From Virgibacillus sp. LDC-1 (GTDB lineage Bacteria; Bacillota; Bacilli; Bacillales; Amphibacillaceae): DNA of 64,000 nt. Location of the stretch: contig NZ_JARUVL010000009.1 of the NCBI RefSeq assembly GCF_030137545.1, positions 1 to 64,000 of the forward strand, written 5' to 3'. Shown here one piece after another: positions 8,999 through 16,958 of the stretch. A program made the translations under genes and the position numbers. The notes beneath the pieces were generated by a model. That model searched no databases, was not told where the DNA came from, and worked only from the letters and a program-made list of their open reading frames with translations. Numbering within the stretch: position 1 is the first letter of the stretch; each line of letters opens with the position of its first letter.

Positions 8999-11666
8999 TA
9001 TATCCCATTGGATCTTTGATTTTAGTTGGTCGATCTAATGTGTCATAGTCAAATTCCATTACTCCACCATTAGCATCTGTTATCGATGTAACGCGACCAA
9101 TGGCATCATATTGGTAAGAAGTTGCTTCACCTTCTCCATTCGTCATTTTAGTTAACCACTTATTGGAATTATAAGCGTAGGTATTTGTATGCCCGTCTGG
9201 ATTTGTTTGGCTTTTAAGTAACCCGTTTTCATAATAGCTAAAGGTTGTTTTCTGATTGAGTGCATCTGTTTTACTTACGAGTTTGCCATTTATATATTGA
9301 TATTTGGTTGAAGCCCCAGCTCGATCTGTTTCTTTTACCAAACGCTTGGCATAATCATATACATAGGATTCACTTGTTCCATCTTGATAAGTTTTTGAAG
9401 CTAAAAGACCAAGATTATTATACTCAAGGCTTACAGTCTCTCCAGTCGGGAATGTTTCTGATTTCAATGTACCATCTGGATTATACGTGTATTGATGCTG
9501 GCGACCGATTGGATCTTGTACGGAAATCAAACGATATTGCGCATCATACTTGTAAATGGTTTTCCGTTTCAATTGATCTGTTACAGATGATAGTCTACCT
9601 TTATTGTCATATGTGAAATTATACGTTCCATTTGCATTTTTAATAGTTTCTATTCCAAATGTAGTATAACTATAACTTGTAGTGCCTTCCGATGATTTCA
9701 CATTTTCTACACGGCCTATATCATCATAGGACACCGTTTTTGTTTCATGTGCACTTTTTATAGTAACAACTTGTCCGACGGCATTGTATTCATATTCAAA
9801 TTTACGTCCTATTTCATCTGTAAATAAGATTAAATTTCCATTCGCATCATATTCGAATCGTTGCTCATGCTGAAGAGGATTAATTATTTTTTTTATTCGA
9901 CCAGCTGCATCGTATTCATATTGATACGTTTCATTTCTACTGTTTTTCTTTGAAAGCATTCTACCTTCAGCATCATAAGTAAAGCGTTCGGTTTCTCCGG
10001 AAGGCATTCTTTTTTCTGTAAGACGTTCTAAATTATCAAACAGATATGTTGTTTTTTCACCCATACCATTAATCGATTCAAATAATCGACCATCTTTATA
10101 AATAAACGATAATTTTTTATTGTTGTCATCGATTACCCCTGTAATCTGGCCTTTATCGTTATAATCATAAGTTGTAATGATATTGTTGTACGCTTTTTCT
10201 ACTACATTTCCTGTTGCATCATCAATTGTGAACATCGTGTTTGATCCACGGTTGTCCTTAATTGCAGTTGGAACATCCCATTTTTCATGGTATTCAAAGG
10301 TTGTTTTTGTACCATCCATCAAATGCTGAGAAGTTTTTTTCATTTCATTGTCATACGAAAAAGACATCGTTCCTTTAGGAGTAGTCATTTTGGTTAACAA
10401 ATCATCATTGTTATACGTATAGGACGACTCTTCATCTAATGGATTCTTTTCACTAACAATTTTTCCATCTCGAATTGTAAACGCCCACTTGTTGTTTAAC
10501 GGATCAATTAACGTAGTTTTAGCTATTTTCCCATTGCTGTCTTGTTGGTAGGATAATTGATATTGTTGTGATACATCTGGCTTGATTACCTTACTTATTT
10601 TTTTCTTATCATATTCAAATTGTGTTTTTTCATCTTTTCCTTTTGTAATACCGATGAGTTGATTATTTGCATAATTATATTCCACAACACGACCATCACG
10701 GAAAGTGACATTTATTAATTGATTCTTTGTATCGTATGCATAATGAATACTTTTTCCGGCTGGGTCTGTTATTTGTGTAATTACTTCACCATTCCATTTA
10801 AAATCGATTGTACGTCCGGAAGTATCAATAACTTTATCTAATCTTCCTAGCGAATCATACCGAAATTCCATTGTATTTCCATATCGATCAGTACGTTTTA
10901 CCATTTTCCCTGCGCTTGGATCAAAATTATTGGTATCCTTACGCCATGGGGCAAAATAACCATTGTAGGTTATAGTTGTTCCATGCTGCCCTGTTACTAC
11001 ATATTCATCCTTTGAAATTCTTTCAAGTGTTTCCCCATTATCGCCTTTTTTATAACTACCTTTATGTAATTCATAGTTGATTAATTCATCACCATCATAA
11101 CTTGTTATATAACCATCCTCTGGTCCGATAACAAAATCATAATTAATGATACTGCCATCACTCCGTTGCTCTGACATATGATATCCTTCATATATTTGGA
11201 GCAAGGAATTCAAGTTAAAGTTCCAACCCTTTCCGAATGGACCTATTTCTTGATTGCTGCTTGAATAGCTTCTTGTTAATTCAAAATCAAATCCAACACT
11301 AGCAATATTTAAGTCAGTGTTATTAAACTCGAGCTGTCCTGTTGCTAGATTGATATTGTTTGGCCGATATGCCTGTTTTGCAGGTGGTTCTAAAATTTGA
11401 CTGTCTTTCACTGGCCCTTCAGGGATTGGTTTTTCTTGCAATGGTTGTGGCAATGTTGGTGTAATACTGTTAGCAGGATCAGGTATAAATGATGCTCCAT
11501 TTTGATTGTCTGGAAGCATATCTAATATAGATTGCGGATCCATAAATTCTGTATTCGATAAAAGTGAATTTGCAAAAACGTTTTGCGTTGAAGGTATAAA
11601 AATAGAACTAAATAATAGCATCATAATTAGTAAAACATTTATAAATTTAGGTAATAGTTTTTTCAT
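8976..11666 (-). CDS. Main RHS gene, first segment: signal peptide and N-terminal YD repeats
   Basis: The start is ATG 11666, with GGAGGAG 4 bp upstream; a longer frame to 11708 lacks such a site. Residues 1-33 form a Sec signal peptide (MKKLLPKF, hydrophobic core, STQNVFA). A Pro-rich stretch (60-95) and a DUF6531-like entry segment (VNLATG-type NINLATGQLEF, ELTRSYSS, PFGKGWNFN) follow. YD repeats run from about 265 to 890. The reading frame ends at TAG (8976-8978) just past DPMGYI. Adding one TA unit to the TATATAT run near 8996 would rejoin it to the next segment as DPMGYIYQWDYQD. The whole gene would then encode about 2,780 residues, comparable with the large wall-associated YD proteins of Bacillus such as WapA. 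It is either inactivated, phase-variable or affected by sequence errors. Confidence 0.85.
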   Translation of the reverse strand: MKKLLPKFINVLLIMMLLFSSIFIPSTQNVFANSLLSNTEFMDPQSILDMLPDNQNGASFIPDPANSITPTLPQPLQEKPIPEGPVKDSQILEPPAKQAYRPNNINLATGQLEFNNTDLNIASVGFDFELTRSYSSSNQEIGPFGKGWNFNLNSLLQIYEGYHMSEQRSDGSIINYDFVIGPEDGYITSYDGDELINYELHKGSYKKGDNGETLERISKDEYVVTGQHGTTITYNGYFAPWRKDTNNFDPSAGKMVKRTDRYGNTMEFRYDSLGRLDKVIDTSGRTIDFKWNGEVITQITDPAGKSIHYAYDTKNQLINVTFRDGRVVEYNYANNQLIGITKGKDEKTQFEYDKKKISKVIKPDVSQQYQLSYQQDSNGKIAKTTLIDPLNNKWAFTIRDGKIVSEKNPLDEESSYTYNNDDLLTKMTTPKGTMSFSYDNEMKKTSQHLMDGTKTTFEYHEKWDVPTAIKDNRGSNTMFTIDDATGNVVEKAYNNIITTYDYNDKGQITGVIDDNNKKLSFIYKDGRLFESINGMGEKTTYLFDNLERLTEKRMPSGETERFTYDAEGRMLSKKNSRNETYQYEYDAAGRIKKIINPLQHEQRFEYDANGNLILFTDEIGRKFEYEYNAVGQVVTIKSAHETKTVSYDDIGRVENVKSSEGTTSYSYTTFGIETIKNANGTYNFTYDNKGRLSSVTDQLKRKTIYKYDAQYRLISVQDPIGRQHQYTYNPDGTLKSETFPTGETVSLEYNNLGLLASKTYQDGTSESYVYDYAKRLVKETDRAGASTKYQYINGKLVSKTDALNQKTTFSYYENGLLKSQTNPDGHTNTYAYNSNKWLTKMTNGEGEATSYQYDAIGRVTSITDANGGVMEFDYDTLDRPTKIKDPMGYISMGLSR

Positions 11667-11886
11667 AATCTCCTCCGATAATCTTTTTAAAACTACTTTC
11701 ACAATCATTCCAATCTACTAGATTTAATCCCCTTGTAAAAAATTAGTTCATTTGTAATATCGGCTATTTTCAGAAAAAGTTAACCTTTTATACCTATTTA
11801 TTACCAAAATAATCCTAAAAACTATATCTTAAGAACTATTGATCGAAAATGAATAATGTTTTAGAACTATTTTTGTTTATTCCTTT
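11667..11886. other. AT-rich region between the RHS gene start and the inverted-repeat arm
   Basis: About 220 bp of AT-rich sequence must hold the RHS promoter, read leftward. I see no convincing -35/-10 pair. Because it lies inside the two inverted-repeat arms, it would move together with the RHS core if the segment flipped. Confidence 0.5.
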
Positions 11887-12748
11887 CCAAGTGGGAATGT
11901 ACCGGAATGGGTTCGGAATCAAGCAGATTATTCGATCGGTTATAATAAAGGTGGCACCGAATATGCTGAGTTCTGGAATTATGTAGAAGGATCCTATGCG
12001 AAAACAACCTCTGATACGCAGCTAGTAAATACATCGGTTGAGGATCGATTTATTCGCCAAACGTATCGCCAGGATATCTTTGAAAGCTGGACCTATGATT
12101 ATGCAAAGTGGATGCTAGTGCAAGGCGACATCCCTAAAATATTAGAAGAGGAAACGCAGCAATTTACCGAAAATGGGTATATCGAGTGGAGCGAGACAAT
12201 TACAGCTCAAGATCTTATGCATCGAAACGCAGAAGAAATAGCATCCTATGGTCCACCACCATATGCAAAAGCAGTGCGAACTTCAAGTAGCTTAGATGGT
12301 GTCCCGTATACGTCCGAGCTGATTTATGGAGGACAACGACGAGCCCAGGCTTATAACGAAATGCTAGCGCAGATAGAGCAGCATACACCAGAGCCGAAAA
12401 GTCCGTCAATATTTGGTAAACTAGGATCATGGGCGAAAAAGGCGACTAAAAAAGCAGCCACGGGGTTACAGCAAGTAGGCGCAGGACTTGCCGTAGGAGC
12501 AAAAGTAGCAGGGAAAATCGGCATGAAATCGGCGAAATTCCTTGTATTCGATGATGTAAATACCCTATTCAGCAAAGACGCCAGCTTCCTAGATCGAACC
12601 ATTGCAGCAGTTAGTCTCGTGCCTGTGCCAATCGGAAAAGTGCTCAAAGTAGCTAAGCTAGGAAAGTTAGGCTTCAGCGCCAATAGTGCAGGTAAAGCTA
12701 CACGAGGAAGTGGTGCTGCAAGTAATGTCAGTAAGGGTACTAAGGGTA
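11887..12748 (+). repeat. Right arm of long inverted repeat
   Basis: This is an inverted copy of 3605-4465. It carries the intact A6 tract (after GCGACT, near 12447-12452) that is A5 in the main gene. Homology starts abruptly at CCAAGTGGGAAT, exactly where the RHS core ends. Confidence 0.9.
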
Positions 12749-13071
12749 CGGATGAAATTGATAAGGTATTAACGAAAAATGGAGCATTTAGGGATGCAAA
12801 GAGAAGGGCGGGAATACCTAACTCTACTCAGCACAAGAAACCTGTCGATGTTTATGATGGAACAACTGAAAATAGAAGAGTATATGAATTTGAAGTAGAT
12901 GGCAAGAAAAAATATATTATAGAGCATCGAGAGGATAAATTCGGAAGAGGTCCTCACTTTCATGGTGCTGACGATTTAAAGGGAAGCCCATTGGAAAAAG
13001 GAAGATATAATCAGTATCCTGGACATTCCCCGGAAGATTTTGTTGGTTATAAAAAGAAGGGTCGACCATGA
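11887..13071 (+). pseudogene. Orphan RHS C-terminus: post-core region, linker and EHHH-type HNH toxin tip
   Basis: The frame is open from about 11857 but has no start with a ribosome binding site; the first ATG is 12112. Translation from 11887 gives PSGNVPEWVRNQADYSIGYN, the residues that follow the RHS core in the main gene. It then runs through the whole linker into a new tip. The tip (last about 105 residues) has NGAFRDAKRRAGIPNSTQH, YIIEHRED and GPHFHGADD. This is the pattern of the HNH/endonuclease VII-fold toxins with an E-H/H-x-H signature (Tox-HNH-EHHH). It is a displaced tip in frame, ready to replace the broken tip of the main gene. Its stop overlaps the following immunity gene (ATGA). 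Confidence 0.8.
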
Positions 13072-13565
13072 GAAAGGTGATTAATTTGACTGACGAAAGA
13101 AAAACAAAAATGGAGCTGTTAAAAAGACAAAGTAGAAGAAAGAATTTGGTAAAAGAAATAAAATTCATGAATCTTACAGAGGAACCTTTTTTAGATATTG
13201 AAGATAATGATTTATTTTGTAAGAATGTGTTTTCGCTACTTAACACAAGGGAAAATAAGATTCAATTGCAAGGAGATAGCTATAAAGAACATATTCAAAA
13301 ATCAATACAATTGTTAAATGATACTATTGATAATATCGAAGTAATACCAAAACAAGGAAGACTATTGTTTTTTAGAGAAAATGAAATAGAAGCAGTGTTG
13401 GTTAATGTTAATGAAGTATTTAGTCACTTAAATGAAATTATTGAGTTAACAAAGTTTTCAGTTGGATATGGAGATTTTATTCTAGTTGCAGAAGATTTTA
13501 ATTTTGGTTTGTGTATTGAACGAACGGAATATTTTTATGAGTTAAGTGTTTGGGGACTATCATAA
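13068..13565 (+). CDS. Probable immunity protein for the EHHH-type toxin tip
   Basis: The ATG at 13068 overlaps the toxin stop. A TTG at 13086 preceded by AAAGGTGATTAAT is a plausible alternative start. The product has 165 residues and no signal peptide. Its first 60 residues are basic and helical, and its end is FILVAEDFNFGLCIERTEYFYELSVWG. That C-terminal pattern recurs in small proteins next to Bacillus RHS and LXG toxins, but I cannot name the family with certainty. Overlap with the toxin and the dedicated terminator at 13579 support an immunity role. Confidence 0.7.
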   Translation: MRKVINLTDERKTKMELLKRQSRRKNLVKEIKFMNLTEEPFLDIEDNDLFCKNVFSLLNTRENKIQLQGDSYKEHIQKSIQLLNDTIDNIEVIPKQGRLLFFRENEIEAVLVNVNEVFSHLNEIIELTKFSVGYGDFILVAEDFNFGLCIERTEYFYELSVWGLS

Positions 13566-13578
13566 GGAAAAATTTGAG

Positions 13579-13615
13579 AACCTTGATTGGCTAAATGCCT
13601 TTCAAGGTTTTTTTT
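13579..13615 (+). terminator. Cassette terminator, copy 1
   Basis: AACCTTGA / TCAAGGTT stem with a 15-base loop, followed by a long T tract. The same stem and nearly the same loop recur at 15169 and 16959, each just after an immunity gene. Confidence 0.9.
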
Positions 13616-13893
13616 CTTTGCTTTAGATTAAATCAGCTGATATTGAGTGAGAGAAAAAGAAAATGACCTGTATGAGAATCGATAGCTCATGATGGTTGTA
13701 CCGTCATGGAGTATCGTTTTAATACTTGGAGAAACGAACAAGAACGAGAAATGGGCGAGATGACATTTTACATGGCAAGGGTGCTATAACATGGAGTAAC
13801 TAACAAACTAACGAGATCGTACATGCTCGTGGCGATAAACAATGGGTAGCTTGTAAAAGTGTTTTTTATTGACTTTGGCTCATAAATTTTGGG

Positions 13894-13924
13894 TTGTATT
13901 TTTTACAAGAGACGGTCGTATAAT
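13894..13924 (+). promoter_or_regulatory. Candidate promoter for recombinase remnant and SHH-type cassette
   Basis: TTGTAT (13894-13899) and a perfect TATAAT (13919-13924) are 19 bp apart. The same pair with 18 bp occurs at 15650-15679. Spacing is slightly long for sigma-A, so activity is likely but not certain. Confidence 0.55.
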
Positions 13925-13945
13925 ACTCGCTATTCGTTAAAAAAG

Positions 13946-13973
13946 CGTTACGAAAATTAAAATTTATGTAACG
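13946..13973. repeat. 28-bp quasi-palindrome, right copy 1
   Basis: CGTTACGAAAATT forms the left end and ATTTATGTAACG the right end; 11 of 14 positions are self-complementary. The full 28 bp is the exact reverse complement of the copy at 15701-15728, although the flanking DNA has the same orientation in both. It lies between the TATAAT promoter and the ribosome binding site. Confidence 0.8.
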
Positions 13974-13986
13974 GGAGGGTGAGGAA

Positions 13987-14082
13987 TTGAACGTTGTCGG
14001 GTATATACGAGTCTCAACGCAAGGGCAAGCCAAAGATGGATATAGCTTGAAATATACGGATAGCTGTAATAATAAAATGTAA
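13987..14082 (+). pseudogene. Serine recombinase N-terminal remnant, translationally coupled leader
   Basis: A TTG start after GGGAGGGTGAGGAA opens a 31-codon frame. It starts M-NVVGYIRVSTQGQAKDGYSL, the start of a large serine recombinase with its catalytic Ser in RVST, and ends KYTDSCNNKM-stop. The stop lies 4 bp before the toxin ATG (14087), which has no ribosome binding site of its own. Expression of the tip could occur by translational coupling. Confidence 0.65.
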
Positions 14083-14086
14083 TCAG

Positions 14087-14824
14087 ATGGAGCAGCATAC
14101 ACCAGAGCCGAAAAGTCCGTCAATATTTGGTAAACTAGGATCATGGGCGAAAAAAGCGACTAAAAAAGCAACCACCGGGTTACAGCAAGTAGGCGCAGGA
14201 CTTGTCGTAGGAGCAAAAGTAGCAGGGAAAATCGGCATGAAATTGGCGAAATTCCTTGTATTCGATGATGTAAATACGCTCTTTAGCAAAGACGCCAGCT
14301 TCCTAAATCGAACCATTGCGGCAGTTAGTCTCGTACCTGTGCCAATCGGAAAAGTGCTCAAAGTAGCTAAGCTAGGAAAGTTGGGCTTCAGCGCCAATAG
14401 TGCGGGTAAAGCTACACGAGGAAGTGGTGCTGTAAGTAATGTGAGTAAGGGTACTAAGGGTACGGATAAAATAAGCGGTACTCATAGAGAACTAACGAGT
14501 CAAAAAGTTAAGGATTCACATCACATAATTCAAGATGCAGCTGTTAGAGATTTACCGCTTTATAACAGGAATGATGCACCTGCTATCCATCTCCAGGGAC
14601 CAAACATAAAAGGAACAGAGCACTATATTGCGGGGCAAATTCAAAGACAGCCTGGAGGGGGAACATATGCAGCTGAAAGGAGAATAGGTTATAAAGCAAT
14701 GAGAAGGGCTGGTGTTTCTGAGGAACAAGCAAGACGAGAGATTGAAAGAGTAGATCAATATTTCTCAAATATTGGAGTAACGCCAGATACTGTAACTCGA
14801 ATACCAGGCAATAGAAGGAGGTAA
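14087..14824 (+). CDS. Orphan toxin tip: RHS linker plus SHH-type HNH nuclease domain
   Basis: Residues 1-122 are the shared linker. The tip (about 128-245) contains DSHHIIQDAAVRDLPLYNRNDAPAI, then GTEHYIAGQIQRQ, then a basic helical end (YAAERRIGYKAMRRAG). The S-HH-I motif and the conserved DAAV and N-D-A-P-A-I segments match the Tox-SHH group of HNH/endonuclease VII-fold toxins, so a DNase or RNase role is likely. No signal peptide is present. The AGGAGG at the end of the gene doubles as the ribosome binding site of the immunity gene. Confidence 0.8.
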   Translation: MEQHTPEPKSPSIFGKLGSWAKKATKKATTGLQQVGAGLVVGAKVAGKIGMKLAKFLVFDDVNTLFSKDASFLNRTIAAVSLVPVPIGKVLKVAKLGKLGFSANSAGKATRGSGAVSNVSKGTKGTDKISGTHRELTSQKVKDSHHIIQDAAVRDLPLYNRNDAPAIHLQGPNIKGTEHYIAGQIQRQPGGGTYAAERRIGYKAMRRAGVSEEQARREIERVDQYFSNIGVTPDTVTRIPGNRRR

Positions 14825-14829
14825 GTTAG

Positions 14830-15162
14830 GTGGAAGTTGAGAAAATTATTCCTATGCTTAAACCGTTATTGGAAAATTTGGTAGAAGGTGAATATCAATT
14901 AATTCAATTAACAGGTCGAAGTGGACCATATACATCTGAGGAGCTAAAAGAACTTGTAGAAGAATATGGCGGCAAGCTAACTATTCCTCCTGATGAAGAT
15001 TACAAAAATATAAACATTATAGAAGTTGAGGATGAACTCGAATACTTTATAGAGTATGAATTATGGGTAGATGGAGAGAAGTCGGACTTAACTTTAAGTT
15101 GTACGGTTCAATTTACTGAGGATGAAGTAAGAATTATCATTGAAAATATCCATGTACTGTAA
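14830..15162 (+). CDS. Probable immunity protein for the SHH-type toxin tip
   Basis: The start is GTG 14830, with AGGAGG at 14816-14821 inside the toxin gene. The 110-residue product is strongly acidic, with helical ends and beta strands (FIEYELWVDGEKSDLTLSCTVQFTEDEVRIII). The pattern recalls small DUF7668-type proteins found beside toxins, but that is a tentative match. Tight coupling to the toxin and the terminator 6 bp after the stop support immunity. Confidence 0.7.
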   Translation: MEVEKIIPMLKPLLENLVEGEYQLIQLTGRSGPYTSEELKELVEEYGGKLTIPPDEDYKNINIIEVEDELEYFIEYELWVDGEKSDLTLSCTVQFTEDEVRIIIENIHVL

Positions 15163-15168
15163 ATTTTT

Positions 15169-15205
15169 AACCTTGATTGGCTATATGCCTTTCAAGGTTT
15201 TTTTG
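15169..15205 (+). terminator. Cassette terminator, copy 2
   Basis: The AACCTTGA / TCAAGGTT stem and T tract are as at 13579; the loop differs by one base. Confidence 0.9.
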
Positions 15206-15649
15206 TTATAAGTTTTATAGTTAAAAGCAATATGACTTTTGAATCAAATACTCATGATGGTGAGCAAACAACTAGAATGGAATGGTTACTGTGAATTTTC
15301 AGGATAATGACAACACTTACTACTCTATTTAACATACGATAATGACAAAGTAAGTACTGTTAAAGTAGAAAATACCAAGGGTCAATGGAGGGAGAAAAAT
15401 AAAGGAATTATGTGTAAGGGAACATAAAAGAAATTCAGAGCTCATGAAGGTAGTACCATCATGGAGTTTGGTTTTAATACTCGGATATGGTGACAAGTAC
15501 GATAAATAGGCGAGATGACATTTTACATGGCAGGGGTGGTTATGACTTGGAATGACCCACGGACTAACGAGAGCGTACAAGCTCGTGGCGTTCAACAACG
15601 GGTAACGTTTAAGGATGTGTTTTTGCTAACTTGGCTTAATAGTTTTGGG

Positions 15650-15679
15650 TTGTATATTTACTAGAGACGGTCGTATAAT
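15650..15679 (+). promoter_or_regulatory. Candidate promoter for recombinase remnant and second HNH-like cassette
   Basis: TTGTAT (15650-15655) and TATAAT (15674-15679), 18 bp apart, in the same setting as 13894-13924. Confidence 0.55.
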
Positions 15680-15700
15680 ACTCGCTATTCGTTTAAAAAG

Positions 15701-15728
15701 CGTTACATAAATTTTAATTTTCGTAACG
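15701..15728. repeat. 28-bp quasi-palindrome, right copy 2
   Basis: CGTTACATAAATT at one end and AATTTTCGTAACG at the other. It is the exact reverse complement of 13946-13973 within conserved flanks, so this 28-bp unit has been flipped in one copy. Confidence 0.8.
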
Positions 15729-15741
15729 GGAGGGTGAAAAT

Positions 15742-15837
15742 TTGAACGTTGTCGGGTATATACGAGTCTCAACTCAAGGGCAAGCCAAAGATGGATATGG
15801 CTTGAAATATACGGATAGCTGTAATAATAAAATGTAA
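15742..15837 (+). pseudogene. Serine recombinase N-terminal remnant, second right-hand copy
   Basis: TTG after GGGAGGGTGAAAAT opens the same 31-codon frame as at 13987, with one G for S change (GYGL). Its stop lies 4 bp before the toxin ATG at 15842. Confidence 0.65.
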
Positions 15838-15841
15838 GCAG

Positions 15842-16537
15842 ATGGAGCAGTGTACACCAGAGCCGAAAAGTCCGTCAATATTTGGTAAACTAGGATCATG
15901 GGCGAAAAAGGCGACTAAAAAAGCAGCCACCGGGTTACAGCAAGTAGGCGCAGGACTTGTCGTAGGAGCAAAAGTAGCAGGGAAAATCGGCATGAAATCG
16001 GCGAAATTCCTTGTGTTCGATGATGTAAATACCCTATTCAGCAAAGACGCCAGCTTCCTAGATCGAACCATTGCGGCAGTTAGTCTCGTGCCTGTGCCAA
16101 TCGGAAAAGTGCTTAAAGTAGCTAAGCTAGGAAAGTTAGGCTTCAGCGCTAATAGTGCGGGTAAAGCTACACGAGGCAGTGGTGCTGCAAGTAATGTGAG
16201 TAAGGGTACGGGTAAATATCAAGTTGGAGCATATAAAGATATTAAAGGAGTAGAAGGACTTGATGCCCATCATGCAGGACAGAAGGCAGCAACGAAGAAA
16301 TTAGTAGATAATTATGATTTAAATACGGCACCTGCAATTAATGTTCCAAAGGTGGGGCACACCATTAAAGGACCTAATGGAATAGTTTCTAGAAGTACAA
16401 AAGGAATAGATAATCCTAGACAGTTATTGGCAAGAGATATTAGGGAACTTAGAAGAGTCTATGATGACATACCGAATTCTGCTTTAAAAGAACTTATTGA
16501 ATTAAACAAAAAAATGTATCCAGAAATGAGGAAGTAA
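15842..16537 (+). CDS. Orphan toxin tip: RHS linker plus HNH-like nuclease domain (second member)
   Basis: After the shared linker (1-122) the tip reads YQVGAYKDI, GLDAHHAGQKAATKKLVDNYDLNTAPAINVPKVGHT and ARDIRELRRVYDDIPNSALKELIELNKKMYP. It is homologous to the tip at 1880-2581 with the D-x-HH motif kept. The two differ enough that their immunity proteins may not cross-protect. Nuclease function is inferred from the motif. It is probably translated only by coupling to the leader at 15742 or after transfer to the RHS core. Confidence 0.75.
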   Translation: MEQCTPEPKSPSIFGKLGSWAKKATKKAATGLQQVGAGLVVGAKVAGKIGMKSAKFLVFDDVNTLFSKDASFLDRTIAAVSLVPVPIGKVLKVAKLGKLGFSANSAGKATRGSGAASNVSKGTGKYQVGAYKDIKGVEGLDAHHAGQKAATKKLVDNYDLNTAPAINVPKVGHTIKGPNGIVSRSTKGIDNPRQLLARDIRELRRVYDDIPNSALKELIELNKKMYPEMRK

Positions 16538-16538
16538 A

Positions 16539-16889
16539 ATGAATGATATTTTTGTTAAATGGCTTTATGAGTCTATCGTTAAAGAAAACCTTCAACTATA
16601 TAAAGACTTGTATGAAACAACGAATGTTACTCCTAAAACAGATGATTATTGGAAAAAAGCTATTGGTTTTTACGACAGTTTAACTGAAGAAAATAAAGAT
16701 ACATTAATGAGGATTATTGAACAAACCATGATCGATACCATATCAAACATGCTAGGAGTAATTGATGGAAGTTCAACTTTAAAGGATTGTTCGTTAGAAC
16801 CTAAATTACTGCTTGACTCTATTGATACAGAAGGAGAACTGCAAGAATCATTTTTAGAATTCATAGAAGAAAGAGGTAGTAACAGCTAA
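16539..16889 (+). CDS. Probable immunity protein for the HNH-like tip at 15842-16537
   Basis: It starts one base after the toxin stop, with GAGGAAG just upstream. The 116-residue product is acidic and helical, with FYDSLTEENKDTLMRIIEQ followed by a Val/Ile-rich segment ending LGVIDGSS. That middle is shared in outline with the immunity protein at 1496-1861, matching the relation of their toxins. No signal peptide. Terminator copy 3 follows after about 70 bp. Confidence 0.7.
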   Translation: MNDIFVKWLYESIVKENLQLYKDLYETTNVTPKTDDYWKKAIGFYDSLTEENKDTLMRIIEQTMIDTISNMLGVIDGSSTLKDCSLEPKLLLDSIDTEGELQESFLEFIEERGSNS

Positions 16890-16958
16890 TTGAAATTTTG
16901 ATTAATGAGGTTTCCATAAAGCTCTTAAAAGATATTAGAAAGTTTAAATGAATTCTAT

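Larger units (their letters stand above)
13684..14086 (+). repeat. Direct repeat between cassettes, copy 1 (about 400 bp)
   Basis: This is clearly homologous, though diverged, to 15439-15841. Both contain a CATGATGG-type hairpin, the block GGCGAGATGACATTTTACATGGCA, a second hairpin around ACGAGA/GCTCGT, a TATAAT promoter, the 28-bp quasi-palindrome and the recombinase remnant, in the same order. No open reading frame of note precedes the remnant. The region is the upstream DNA of a serine recombinase gene whose body is lost. Confidence 0.8.
15439..15841 (+). repeat. Direct repeat between cassettes, copy 2 (about 400 bp)
   Basis: Counterpart of 13684-14086, with the same order of hairpins, promoter, quasi-palindrome and recombinase remnant. 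The preceding stretch 15206-15438 holds no gene that I can support. Confidence 0.8.

Noticed and set aside
3857-11666. Regularly spaced repeated motifs that could be taken for a CRISPR or tandem repeat array
   Set aside because: They are degenerate YD-repeat codons within a coding frame, with no constant direct repeat.
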